Positions 55,829 to 64,000 are shown, counted from the stretch's first letter. The stretch is DNA of 64,000 bases from Hyphomicrobiales bacterium (GCA_021775555.1 JAJFHP010000057.1:1-64000), one strand, 5' to 3'. Numbers and translations are program-made. The notes: generated from the sequence alone by a model not told the origin.

Positions 55829-56828
55829 GGTTCTTCACATCAAGGATTGGAATGACGCCTTTGTTCACGGCATCAATGCGCTGGAAGTCGCGGATGAAAC
55901 ATGGATTCAAAGCCCACAGAATATCTCCGGCGAGAACGATTTCGATCCTGAACGCAGGCAAGTTACAGCACTGACAGCGATGGAACTTCTTCAAAAGGCG
56001 CTGCCAACGCGAGAAACAATGTTGACGCCATGGCTACCTGAGAAGGGACTTGCAATGGTTCATGCGCCGCGAGGTATCGGTAAGACGATGGTGGGGATTG
56101 GTGTGGGTTGGGCAATCGCTACAGGTGGCGAGTTCCTTGGTTGGAAAGCACCGCGACCGCGCCACGTTCTTTATATCGACGGTGAAATGCCCGGTGCAGA
56201 TTTGCAGGAGCGTATCAGGCGTGTTGTCGATAGTAGCCAGAACCAACCACCGGCGAATGACTATTTCAAAATTGCTGCTGCTGACCTTTTACCCGAAGGC
56301 TTGCCTGATCTTGGTGACCCGGAGGCACAACAATTCTATGCGGACGTTGTGGGCGATGCTGATTGCATAATTGCTGATAATCTCTCAACCCTATGTCCCC
56401 GTATGAAAGAGAACGACGCCGATGGCTGGGTGTCGGTGCAGCAATGGGCATTGGCACAGCGTCGGGCAGGCAAATCTGTCTCATTCATCCACCATGATGG
56501 AAAGTCGGGCCAACAGCGTGGAACTTCCCGTAAGGAAGATGTACTCGACACGGTCATTGGCCTAAAGCGGCCTCCGGACTATTCAGCAGACCAGGGTTGC
56601 CGTTTCGAGCTTCGTTTCGAGAAGTCACGCGGATTTTACGGCGAGGAAGCCGCGCCATTCGAGGCATGGCTGCATAACGGGGAATGGCAGATCACCGAAA
56701 TCAAATCCGGTGATGATGTCGAGACTCTGAAGGCACTTCAGAAACAAGGTCTTTCAATCCGCGATATTGCCGAACGTACCGGCATCAGCAAATCGACAGT
56801 ACAACGCCGTTTAGAGGGAGATATTTAG
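55821..56828 (+). CDS. RepA-like AAA ATPase (RecA fold) with C-terminal helix-turn-helix
   Basis: 335 residues from ATG 55821 (MSEVLHIKDW). Walker A APRGIGKTMVGIG at about residue 83; VLYIDGEMPGADLQERI; Walker B region CIIADNLSTLCPRM; VSFIHHDGKSGQQRGTSRKE. This is the RepA/AAA_25 helicase-type ATPase paired with Toprim primases. C-terminal SIRDIAERTGISKSTVQRR is a resolvase/homeodomain-like HTH, so the protein could bind DNA. Two GTCCCRTGGGAC palindromes lie immediately downstream. Confidence 0.85.
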   Translation: MSEVLHIKDWNDAFVHGINALEVADETWIQSPQNISGENDFDPERRQVTALTAMELLQKALPTRETMLTPWLPEKGLAMVHAPRGIGKTMVGIGVGWAIATGGEFLGWKAPRPRHVLYIDGEMPGADLQERIRRVVDSSQNQPPANDYFKIAAADLLPEGLPDLGDPEAQQFYADVVGDADCIIADNLSTLCPRMKENDADGWVSVQQWALAQRRAGKSVSFIHHDGKSGQQRGTSRKEDVLDTVIGLKRPPDYSADQGCRFELRFEKSRGFYGEEAAPFEAWLHNGEWQITEIKSGDDVETLKALQKQGLSIRDIAERTGISKSTVQRRLEGDI

Positions 56829-56833
56829 GCAGT

Positions 56834-56870
56834 GTCCCGTGGGACGCTCTATAGGCCTGTCCCATGGGAC
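56834..56870. promoter_or_regulatory. paired 12-bp palindromes GTCCCGTGGGAC and GTCCCATGGGAC
   Basis: At 56834-56845 and 56859-56870, start-to-start 25 bp. The second is a perfect palindrome, the first matches except for the two centre bases. A half-site ATGGGAC lies at 56891-56897. They start five bases after the RepA-like stop codon; could be binding sites for its HTH, iterons, or a small operator for the following genes. Confidence 0.6.
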
Positions 56871-56947
56871 ATCTATTGAGGATTGAACAAATGGGACTAC
56901 AGAAGGCAGATCATAACAGTAATTGAACTAGGTGGGATCATAACACA

Positions 56948-57208
56948 ATGACAGATCATGTGAGATCGTTACCCAAGATGCTAACCGGCTCACTGCATCT
57001 CGAGTTTAAGAAATGTGGGCGCAGCAATTGCCGCTGCCAAAGAGGTGCTCTGCATGGGCCCTATTTCTATCACCACTGGCGTGAGGGCGGCCGCCAAAAG
57101 AAGCATTACGTTCCGCGCTCGGCTGTCGTTCCTGCATTGATTGCGATCGCACGACATAAGCAACTGCTGCCGTCGACCACAGCTATGCGTAGTCTTCTGA
57201 ATAATTGA
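56948..57208 (+). CDS. small DUF6788-like protein
   Basis: 86 residues. MLTGSLHLEFKKCGRSNCRC, then GALHGPYFYHHWREGGRQKK and HYVPRSAV: a Cys/His cluster (two Cys in GRSNCRC plus CG) with the HGPYxY motif typical of DUF6788, small proteins found beside integrases and in mobile elements. Function of the family is unknown; nucleic-acid binding is plausible from its basic charge. Placed 119 bp behind the RepA-like gene, before another unknown gene. Confidence 0.75.
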   Translation: MTDHVRSLPKMLTGSLHLEFKKCGRSNCRCQRGALHGPYFYHHWREGGRQKKHYVPRSAVVPALIAIARHKQLLPSTTAMRSLLNN

Positions 57209-57222
57209 GAAGGATGACTGAT

Positions 57223-57831
57223 ATGAGTGAGACTTTGCAATTGTCGACTGTTCATGACCGTCCCGAACAGAAGCAAGAAAACAATATTGATGACGAGGAG
57301 ACCTCGGAACAATTTCAAGAACGGGTGCGCTCTGAAGCAGCCGTACAATTTCAAACCCTAAAGGATGAAGCTCGGGCTCTTTTTGGGATGGTGGATGGCC
57401 GCCCGGGCGTCCGTTCACCTAGGGAGTGGGGAAAAATGCTGGAAAGAGCAGGTGACGAGATCGGCAACGGTCGCTTCATTGTCCGTTTCCTTGGGGCAGA
57501 GAGATATCTTGATGCTAAGACAGTCGCAGTCCTGGTTACTCTTCGCCAAAGTCTCATAGCAGAGTTGCCGCGAACAACGACTGCAGCGGTCATGCGTGTC
57601 GATTCAGCTATAATTGCTTACTACAATATGCTTCGTGTCCAGGGCTGGATAGGCAATCTGGCCTTGGTCGTTGAGAGGGAATTATTCGGTGAAGCCCCCC
57701 TCAATGAATTTCATGGCGAAACCGTTGGCAACGCCTTGGAAGAACAGCTTGGTAGGCTCACCGAAACCATGTTGCCGCTGCTTGAACGCTCAAACCGAAT
57801 GATGCTTCAGAGCCTAAAAGGGATGGGCTGA
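57223..57831 (+). CDS. hypothetical protein of the mobile-element region
   Basis: 202 residues from ATG 57223, with AGAAGG nine bases upstream (ATG 57214 is an alternative). N-terminus is acidic and Gln-rich, then a helical domain (LITLRQSL-like stretch VAVLVTLRQSLIAEL; AIIAYYNMLRVQGWIGNLAL). No recognised family, no membrane segment. Starts 14 bp after the DUF6788-like gene, so they are probably one transcript and may work together in the element. Confidence 0.65.
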   Translation: MSETLQLSTVHDRPEQKQENNIDDEETSEQFQERVRSEAAVQFQTLKDEARALFGMVDGRPGVRSPREWGKMLERAGDEIGNGRFIVRFLGAERYLDAKTVAVLVTLRQSLIAELPRTTTAAVMRVDSAIIAYYNMLRVQGWIGNLALVVERELFGEAPLNEFHGETVGNALEEQLGRLTETMLPLLERSNRMMLQSLKGMG

Positions 57832-58271
57832 AATATAGCGAAATTGCATTCTGACGATGGTTACTGACGAATGTTCCAGACTATTTGCCTGTTACTCCTA
57901 TGCTGAAATATGGACGATTGGAATGATTATATTGAATGTCCACTTTACCCCCCGAAAGTGGACATCAATCAGCCCGGGCCGGAAAGTCTAATAAGTGCCA
58001 AAGGCTATGAACATTTGAACGAGCCTCTTTCTGCCATCCGATATTCCCCACGTGAAGTAGCGTAAGGACGACTTCATACAAGTCGGAATGGGCAGCGATT
58101 GCTGCGCAAACCACCTAGTAAGCAACAGGGCTATTATCGATCATATCAGAGATCTTGCGCATCAAGTTGTCGTAAAATATTAGTTATATCAGTAATTTAG
58201 AAGGATATTCCCTCAGTGGTGCATGCGGAGTATTGTTCCGCTTTCTTTAAATGTTCATTCTCAAAATCAAC
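57832..58271. other. intergenic region with an 11-bp inverted repeat, no gene seen
   Basis: 440 bp between the mobile-element genes and the helicase gene (convergent ends). The only structure I note is the inverted repeat at 57936-57965. Short frames have no recognisable product. Confidence 0.5.
57936..57965. repeat. perfect 11-bp inverted repeat, ATGTCCACTTT / AAAGTGGACAT
   Basis: Arms at 57936-57946 and 57955-57965 with loop ACCCCCCG. Similar ATGTmCrCTTTrCCCs sequences occur at 36872 and 40455. Could be a terminator-like stem, a degenerate mobile repeat, or a boundary of inserted DNA; role unknown. Confidence 0.6.
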
Positions 58272-60380
58272 TCAATCAAGGGTTTCAAGATCATCCAGAA
58301 ACTCCGAACCCGGCTTCACAGCGGTAATCAGCAGATAGTCACGCGCTCTTGTGCAGGCGACGTAGAGCAGGTGCCGTTCAGTGTTGTAGACCTCTTCCAG
58401 GTCAGATGGATCAGTCACGGATTCGATGCGCGCCTGTAGTGGGGTCACTTCATCATCGCAGGCCATCACGACGACTGCTCTGAACTCCAACCCTTTGGCC
58501 ATATGCATTGTACCGAGCGAGACATGACCGGATTTGTCGCTAACGCTTTCGGTTAGCTCGACCGCCTTCAGGCCTGCAGCCTGAACCGCTTCCTTCGCGC
58601 GAGACACTTGATCTTCTGATCGGACGAAGACACCGATCTCGTTCGGTAATATGCCCTCAGCCGCTCTTGCCTTGATCCAGTCGGATACCATCTTGGTTTC
58701 CTGGTCTCTACTGTCACACACCTGAACCGTCGGGGGAGGGCCATTGAGGACTGAGATAGTCTCGTCTCGTGTTTCCTTATTCTCGTCGACATCAGAGATA
58801 GCCTGAGGCAGCAAACGGTCGACCTGGTCGCGAATTTCCTCTGACGTGCGGTAGTTGATGCGCAAGGTATGGGAGCGTCCCTTTACATCAACACCAAGAG
58901 ACGACCAGGAGAATGGTTGCTGGAAGATCCTTTGCCCGAGATCACCAACGAAGAAGAGGCTGTCGGCCCGCTTTGACCCAAGGGCAGAGAGAAAACGTAA
59001 CTCTGCGACATCCACATCCTGAGCTTCATCAACTACAACAAAATCGAAAAGCGTTTCATCATTAGGCTGGAGCTTCTCAGTCACTCGGTAAAACAGTTCA
59101 GGCCAGGTAATTAAATTTTGCTCTGCAAGGGCAGAACGAACATCGGTAAAGACAGCCCAAAGGCCTTTTCGTTGTGCTTCGTTGATCCTGGTTTTGCGCC
59201 CAAGTCTGGGAATGTCGCGATAGGCTTCCCAGGTTTTTACCTGCCACGCATCGACTACTCTCTCCCATTCATCAAAAAGAAAACGTAGAACCTGATTAGT
59301 AAGGTTTTTGCTTTTACTGACTCGATCTATCAGCGAACGTACATCCTCCCGAGACGTCAGTTTTGGTTCGCCGAAGAAGCGTTTGTAGGTTTCCAGGCCT
59401 ATCCCTGACACCGGATGAACAATGATCCTCTTGCGGACATCTGGCTCATTGCCCACGAGATATTTCAGCTTCTGTTTCAGGGCGTTTGAAAGGGCCGGTG
59501 AGAATGTCGTGATGGCAATATTTGCATCTGGATTTCTCCGGGCTAAAGTTACTGCCCTGTGGAGTGCAACAATTGTCTTGCCCGTTCCGGCAGACCCTGA
59601 AATGCGAACTGGACCATCATAATCCTGCTCAACAAATTTACGCTGGGCAGGGTGCAAAAAGACAGCCCATTGCTCCCACGGATAATCTAGAGCGCGTTCC
59701 AGTTCTTCCACACTGGTAAGTGTACGGAAACGGCGCTGTGCGTCCGGATGAGCGAAGGGGTCACTCTCTACCTTGGAGAATGTCACAGGCTTTGGTTTGT
59801 TGCCTGTGGCGATCTCCAGTAGTGCTTCGGCTGCCTCCTGGGGAAGACGGTCAGTGAGATTAAAGAGCGAATCCTCATTGGCTTTGCGGACATCCCCAAT
59901 CCATTCTGCTGGCACGCCGTAAGAAAGAAGTTCGGCTTCAGGTATCTCAGCAAAGACCAACGGTTTCTCGTCCATCAATTCCGTGGCAGAGGTCTGTTCG
60001 TAGGATGGAATATCTTCAACAGTCTCGCGAACCTCGACAAGCTGAGCAGCACCAGTTTTGGGATGACGCTCGATCTTGCGGCGCTCTGCCCAACTATAGG
60101 CATCGTCATGATGGTCGACATAGCAGAGAAGGACACTTGATGCCGTCTTGTGCACCACCATGCGGACATCTCGGTTTACCCGCAGAGACCAGAAATTGGC
60201 GTCCTTTGATCGGTCTATCCGGTGAAACTTCATGCCCGGGCTGGTTGGATCAAGCTGAAGATCAAGTGCAGTGACTTTGACTGCCTTCTGCTCCTGATTG
60301 GTCAGCTTGGTCAGGCTTCGGGTGAAAGTATCTGCTATCCGGAATTCCACATTTGGACCTTTAGAATGTGGCTCATTCAA
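58272..60380 (-). CDS. RelE-like domain fused to a UvrD-family helicase
   Basis: 702 residues. N-terminal part (about 10-100) reads like a RelE/ParE-fold domain: FRIADTFTRSLTKLTNQEQK, GMKFHRIDRSKDANFWSLRV, VLLCYVDHHDDAYSWAERRK. From residue 240 a superfamily 1 helicase: Walker A GSAGTGKTIVALHRA (262-269), Walker B FVVVDEAQDVDVAEL (451-455), GDLGQRIFQQPF (motif III), and HMAKGLEFRAVVVMACDDE and LLYVACTRARDYLLI (motifs V-VI). No nuclease domain seen. Lies beside a methyltransferase gene, so a defence role is possible; the toxin-like fold may only bind RNA/ribosomes or regulate. Start ATG at 60380. Confidence 0.82.
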   Translation of the reverse strand: MNEPHSKGPNVEFRIADTFTRSLTKLTNQEQKAVKVTALDLQLDPTSPGMKFHRIDRSKDANFWSLRVNRDVRMVVHKTASSVLLCYVDHHDDAYSWAERRKIERHPKTGAAQLVEVRETVEDIPSYEQTSATELMDEKPLVFAEIPEAELLSYGVPAEWIGDVRKANEDSLFNLTDRLPQEAAEALLEIATGNKPKPVTFSKVESDPFAHPDAQRRFRTLTSVEELERALDYPWEQWAVFLHPAQRKFVEQDYDGPVRISGSAGTGKTIVALHRAVTLARRNPDANIAITTFSPALSNALKQKLKYLVGNEPDVRKRIIVHPVSGIGLETYKRFFGEPKLTSREDVRSLIDRVSKSKNLTNQVLRFLFDEWERVVDAWQVKTWEAYRDIPRLGRKTRINEAQRKGLWAVFTDVRSALAEQNLITWPELFYRVTEKLQPNDETLFDFVVVDEAQDVDVAELRFLSALGSKRADSLFFVGDLGQRIFQQPFSWSSLGVDVKGRSHTLRINYRTSEEIRDQVDRLLPQAISDVDENKETRDETISVLNGPPPTVQVCDSRDQETKMVSDWIKARAAEGILPNEIGVFVRSEDQVSRAKEAVQAAGLKAVELTESVSDKSGHVSLGTMHMAKGLEFRAVVVMACDDEVTPLQARIESVTDPSDLEEVYNTERHLLYVACTRARDYLLITAVKPGSEFLDDLETLD

Positions 60381-60413
60381 ATTGTAGCAGGCGTCGGTTC
60401 AGCGCTATTTGCG

Positions 60414-61424
60414 CTATTTCTCCTGCCTCAACTGGTCAGCTCGGTAATTGGCGATAACAATCAGGTTATCCATGTAAATGGCGAATTTGTGCTCGGGTAG
60501 ATCCCGATTGAACTTTATGGCCGCGCCCTCGCGTAAAAGAAACGGCGTGTTGTTATCAATCATGGCGTATTTAGGGTTCTCATTGAGATATTTTGCGGCA
60601 TCTTCTGGATTCTTGATTATTTTTTTCAGATTCTGATACTGTTTTTTGTAAAGGAAATGTTGTATGAAATGATCAAGATTTTTTTTGTTTATTGCTTCGG
60701 GGATGAAGCCTACCGAAGTTACCTTATTCCATTCGGATGTAGCCGGGTGACTTGTCTTAAATTCTCCCTGAATAGCAGCATCAATCTCCGTATCTGGGAA
60801 AATCCGCGATAGGCCCCATTGCTTTAGATAGCTCTTTATCTTCTTTGTAATGTTGACGCTTAGTTTCCCTTTCACACCGAATTCATAGCTTACGCTAAAT
60901 TTTCCCTTCGCATAAAGTGCTGCTTTGATGATTATGTTTTTGCCATCGTGTTTCCCCCCCTTATAAAACAACTTCACCCATGGGCAAGCTTGCCCGTCGT
61001 ATTTGTCTTTTGCTTTGTAGGGCAAGAAGCTTGCCTGAACTTTCTCTAATCCATTATCAGTTTTCTGAACGAATTTCAGTTCGATTTCGGTGTCTACTCC
61101 TGCTTCAATTTTTAGAGCGCCGGAAAGGTCATCTATTCGTGTACCGAGTTCATACTTCCCTTGATCGACTTTGTTCGGTTCTGGAAGGTCAGGAAAGCAG
61201 ATAGACCGTGGCGCCGAGCGATTGTATCTGGGAAGGGATAAGGTATCGCCCGGTTCGATATTTTCGTTAAGTCTCAGGAAATATGCGCCGTAATTTTTGG
61301 AAAGATGTTCTGTGAAGGCAATCTGATCGGGCGAAAGTGGGCGAGTTGGATCAAACTGTTGCGCGGAAACGGGCGATGCTGCGACGCAACATGTAAAGAA
61401 TATAGAACAAAAGCACCGATACAT
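60414..61424 (-). CDS. exported protein of unknown function
   Basis: 336 residues from Met at 61424 (MYRCFCSIFFTCCVAASPVSA as signal peptide; a longer in-frame start at 61460 would spoil it). Mature part: FDPTRPLSPDQIAFTEHLSK, GAYFLRLNENIEPG, then many Lys-rich stretches (KNIIIKAALYAKG, KGKLSVNITKKIKSYLKQ) and a few Cys. I do not recognise it. It lies between the helicase (33 bp) and the methyltransferase gene (90 bp), same strand. Lower GC than the methyltransferase gene. A secreted protein in this place is unexpected. Confidence 0.7.
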   Translation of the reverse strand: MYRCFCSIFFTCCVAASPVSAQQFDPTRPLSPDQIAFTEHLSKNYGAYFLRLNENIEPGDTLSLPRYNRSAPRSICFPDLPEPNKVDQGKYELGTRIDDLSGALKIEAGVDTEIELKFVQKTDNGLEKVQASFLPYKAKDKYDGQACPWVKLFYKGGKHDGKNIIIKAALYAKGKFSVSYEFGVKGKLSVNITKKIKSYLKQWGLSRIFPDTEIDAAIQGEFKTSHPATSEWNKVTSVGFIPEAINKKNLDHFIQHFLYKKQYQNLKKIIKNPEDAAKYLNENPKYAMIDNNTPFLLREGAAIKFNRDLPEHKFAIYMDNLIVIANYRADQLRQEK

Positions 61425-61514
61425 TGATCTCTCTCTATCATCAATGAAAAATATTTTCATGCGATCAGGTGAAAGTGAAATAAAAGAAGGGTTATTTCAA
61501 GTATAATTCAAATC

Positions 61515-64000
61515 TCACACCCCAAATACTTTCATCACTTCGTCCCCCAGGTGATTGATGACCTTCACCGCGATGCGCCCTGATGAGGGCTTGTCGAAGG
61601 GCCGTGAGGTGTCGGCGTTGAGCGTCTCCCAGGCTTCCTGGTCGATCTCCGCTTTCAGTGTTGTCTTCAGCGCCTTGTAGGGGTCGTTGGCGCCGAGGAA
61701 ATAGGCGTGGCGGACGAAGAAACTCTCCTCGTTATAGTCGGTGTCGATGAACCAGCAGGCGATGCCGTCGGGGCCGCTCGATTCGATCTCGCCGCTCTGC
61801 GGGTGGAACACGTCGACGCCCTTGATCTGGACCTGGATCTGATCATCGCCCGAGTCTGAAATCTCGATATCCGGCTCCCCAAAGATGACGAATAAATTGC
61901 CCTTGGCGGTTTTGGCCAGATCGTCGGCCATATGCAGATCGGCGTTCATGCGCGCCTTGAGCACGGGGATGCGCCCCAGCTTGTCGAACTCGGCTGAATG
62001 AGCGTCATAGTTGAAGGCGCAGGCGATCAGCACATCGAAACCGGCATCCGCTGCCTCGCGCGCTGCGGCGACGAGGTCGGGCCGGGCGACGGTGCCGAAT
62101 TCGGGGCCGATGAAAACCCCAGCGCGCTTCTGTGAATCGCCTTCCATATACGTCCCCTCAGCGCAGATGAAATTGCCGGGCCAGCCGGTCAGCGACGTGA
62201 AGGTGATCTTGTCTTCCTTGTGCGCTTGCTGGACGCCTGCGGCTTTGAGGTTCTCAAGGATAACCTGAGCGAAGTCAGCTTCCTCGCCACGAGGTTCAGG
62301 CCGTGCGCGCTTGCCGTCCGCTGCCGCCATCTCATCGACCAATTCATCAGCTTCATCGACAGCGAGGACACGGTGCGGTGAGATGCTCTCGACGGTGAAG
62401 GGTCCGGCGACACGCACGCGGGAGTTGTCGGTGTACGGTTTGTCGTAGAGATATTCATGGTAGGCTTTAGCGGCGATGGAGGCGTCGATCTCCTTCTGCC
62501 GGGCGATGCGCCCCTCCCACCAGGCGGCGTGAAGCTGCCTGGCTTCGCTGTTCCAGCTCTCGTCTGCCTCGCGGGGAATTTCCCACTCTTCAAAGGTTGC
62601 TCCCAGCGCCGCATTGAGCTTCTTGCGCGCGGGTTCCAGCACCTCCTGGAACTTCTCCCAGATCACGTCGATCTCGGCATTATTGGCGATTGCTTTGAGC
62701 GTGATGTGCGGCACGCGCTCATAGACGAAGCCCTGGCGGATGTCGCCATGGGTCGGCGCGTCCTTCGGCGCGGTGCGGGTAATTTCGGCTTCCTTCTGTT
62801 GGCCTTGTGACGAGTCGGCCAGCAGGTAGTAAGAGTAGCGCGCTCCCATGATGCGTGCCCGTGCCAGCGCCATTGCCACGCGGGAGGTGTCGATGGTGAT
62901 CCAGCGCCGCCCCCATTGTTCGGCGACATAACTGCAAGTGCCCGAGCCGCAGGTCGGGTCCAACACCAGATCACCGGGGTCTGTTGTCATGAGAATGCAA
63001 CGTTGGATAGCAACAACCGCAGTTTGGACAACATAAGTGGGGTATTTTTCCCCATGCATGTCAGACCAAATGTTTGGCCTTGCAATGTGGTTCCAATCAT
63101 CAAAAAAAACAACGCCACCAAGAGACTTTCCACCGCCATCGAATAGTCTTCCTGCCTGTTCTATCCGGGGCAACCCTTCTTCAAGGCTAAATCTCCATTG
63201 CTTATTCGGACCGCACTGCTTGCTCTGGCCACGAAAGTTATAATTTCCGCTGCGCGTCTCGCTGGGATGCTGGCTTACGATGGGATAATTAACTCTCGCC
63301 CACCGCCCTCCTGCCACTAGAAAACGCTCGATAGTTTCGTCATCAGCTCGGCCAATGTTTTCGAACTGCATTGGTTCGAATACTAAGGTGTTGAATTTAC
63401 TCTCGTCTTCGGGTGCTCCCCGCTTTTCGTATAGTTCACGCGTTTTTATTTTTTCTCTATTTTTTGAATACCAGATAATACAGTCAAAGACGGTCTCAGT
63501 AATGAATGTCGCACTTTTCTTTTTAAATACGATTGTATTTACATAGTTTGTCTCCCCGAACACCTCGTCCATCAGCGTCCGCACGCGGTGCACATTCTCA
63601 TCGCCGATCTGGACAAAGATTGAGCCGGAGTCGGTGAGGAGATCGCGCGCCACGGTCAACCGATCACGCAAATAGGTGAGGTAGGAGTGGATGCCATCGC
63701 GCCAGGTATCGCGGAAGGCTTTTACCATCTCCGGCTCGCGGGTGATGTGGCCGGCGTTGCCATCCTTCACGTCGCGGCTGGTGGTGGACCATTGGAAGTT
63801 GGAGTTGAATTTGATGCCGTAGGGCGGGTCGATATAAATACACTGCACCTTACCCCGCAGCCCTTCACGCTCGGCCAGCGACGCCATCACCTGCAGCGAG
63901 TCCCCCAGGATCATCCGGTTCGACCAGTTCTGGTCGTGGGCGTAGAACTCGGTCTTGGCCTCCTCGTCGCGTAGCCCGTTGAAGTCGGCGAACAGGTCCG
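61515..64000 (-). CDS. type III-like site-specific adenine DNA methyltransferase (Mod), N-terminus off window
   Basis: Frame open to the window edge with residues ...FADFNGLRDEEAKTEFYAHD ahead of MILGDSLQVM; at least 828 residues. Catalytic motif IV CIYIDPPYGIKFNSNF precedes SAM motif I DLVLDPTCGSGTCSYVAEQW, the beta-class order used by type III Mod enzymes (N6-adenine). The likely target-recognition segment lies between them. A long C-terminal region (about 400 residues) ends KVINHLGDEVMKVFGV. A nuclease/helicase Res gene would normally follow; the next downstream gene here is an exported protein, so Res is either off-window or absent. The AT-rich middle segment points to a mosaic. Confidence 0.85.
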   Translation of the reverse strand, partial: DLFADFNGLRDEEAKTEFYAHDQNWSNRMILGDSLQVMASLAEREGLRGKVQCIYIDPPYGIKFNSNFQWSTTSRDVKDGNAGHITREPEMVKAFRDTWRDGIHSYLTYLRDRLTVARDLLTDSGSIFVQIGDENVHRVRTLMDEVFGETNYVNTIVFKKKSATFITETVFDCIIWYSKNREKIKTRELYEKRGAPEDESKFNTLVFEPMQFENIGRADDETIERFLVAGGRWARVNYPIVSQHPSETRSGNYNFRGQSKQCGPNKQWRFSLEEGLPRIEQAGRLFDGGGKSLGGVVFFDDWNHIARPNIWSDMHGEKYPTYVVQTAVVAIQRCILMTTDPGDLVLDPTCGSGTCSYVAEQWGRRWITIDTSRVAMALARARIMGARYSYYLLADSSQGQQKEAEITRTAPKDAPTHGDIRQGFVYERVPHITLKAIANNAEIDVIWEKFQEVLEPARKKLNAALGATFEEWEIPREADESWNSEARQLHAAWWEGRIARQKEIDASIAAKAYHEYLYDKPYTDNSRVRVAGPFTVESISPHRVLAVDEADELVDEMAAADGKRARPEPRGEEADFAQVILENLKAAGVQQAHKEDKITFTSLTGWPGNFICAEGTYMEGDSQKRAGVFIGPEFGTVARPDLVAAAREAADAGFDVLIACAFNYDAHSAEFDKLGRIPVLKARMNADLHMADDLAKTAKGNLFVIFGEPDIEISDSGDDQIQVQIKGVDVFHPQSGEIESSGPDGIACWFIDTDYNEESFFVRHAYFLGANDPYKALKTTLKAEIDQEAWETLNADTSRPFDKPSSGRIAVKVINHLGDEVMKVFGV

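Noticed and set aside
56834-56897. CRISPR-like repeat array
   Set aside because: Only two palindromes and a half-site, no regular spacers of CRISPR length and no cas genes.
36744-64000. Second copy of the tRNA-Arg 3' end (attR)
   Set aside because: I looked for GTTCGAATCTTCCCC-like sequence downstream and found none in the window.

Overview
The window looks like an alphaproteobacterial chromosome, probably Hyphomicrobiales or a relative. I infer this from gene order: a cyt c / kdsB / pheA group and a long housekeeping block that, read from the right, runs rpmH-rnpA-yidC-engB-argB-HAD-dapD-dapE-truA-fmt-def-recR-ybaB-dnaX-ffs. I cannot name a genus from the sequence alone.

Left part (1-36743) is core chromosome. 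It holds a truncated peptide-type ABC binding protein, a membrane-anchored cytochrome c, kdsB, pheA, nudC, the SRP RNA just before dnaX-ybaB-recR, an ICL/PEP-mutase-family enzyme, rmuC, def, fmt, truA, dapE, dapD, argB, engB, yidC, rnpA and a short rpmH with a GTG start. Extra genes are set into this block: an inverse-autotransporter-like protein with a beta-helix passenger between def and fmt, a secreted 16-residue-repeat protein between fmt and truA, a tandem pair of TPR-methyltransferase proteins, a VWA protein, and a small secreted cysteine-rich protein with knottin (ICK) cysteine spacing. A TVP38-family protein, a flavin disulfide oxidoreductase, a histidine kinase and a tRNA-Arg(ACG) close the core part.

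Middle part (36744-53823) starts directly behind tRNA-Arg and is an accessory segment with AT-rich intergenic DNA. It carries two opposed oxidative gene sets. On the minus strand lies a probable operon of tyrosinase, a small tyrosinase-C-terminal-like protein, a LodA/GoxA-type (CTQ) oxidase and its LodB-type flavoprotein. On the plus strand lies a lipoprotein, a cytochrome P450, a RoxA-like di-heme cytochrome c and a membrane patatin. A second membrane patatin with its own lipoprotein sits at the left end. Two lipases, a P450 and a di-heme oxidase next to a quinone-cofactor oxidase and a tyrosinase form the best candidate here for an undescribed system, possibly lipid or phenol oxidation at the cell envelope. 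That function is inference.

Right part (53903-64000) is a mobile-element and defence-type region: a zinc-finger protein divergent from an AlpA-Toprim primase-RepA-like ATPase operon, paired GTCCCRTGGGAC palindromes, a DUF6788-like protein, a RelE-like/UvrD helicase fusion, a secreted protein of unknown role, and a type III-like adenine methyltransferase (truncated by the window) whose probable target-recognition region has markedly AT-richer DNA. No integrase or second att copy was found in the window.
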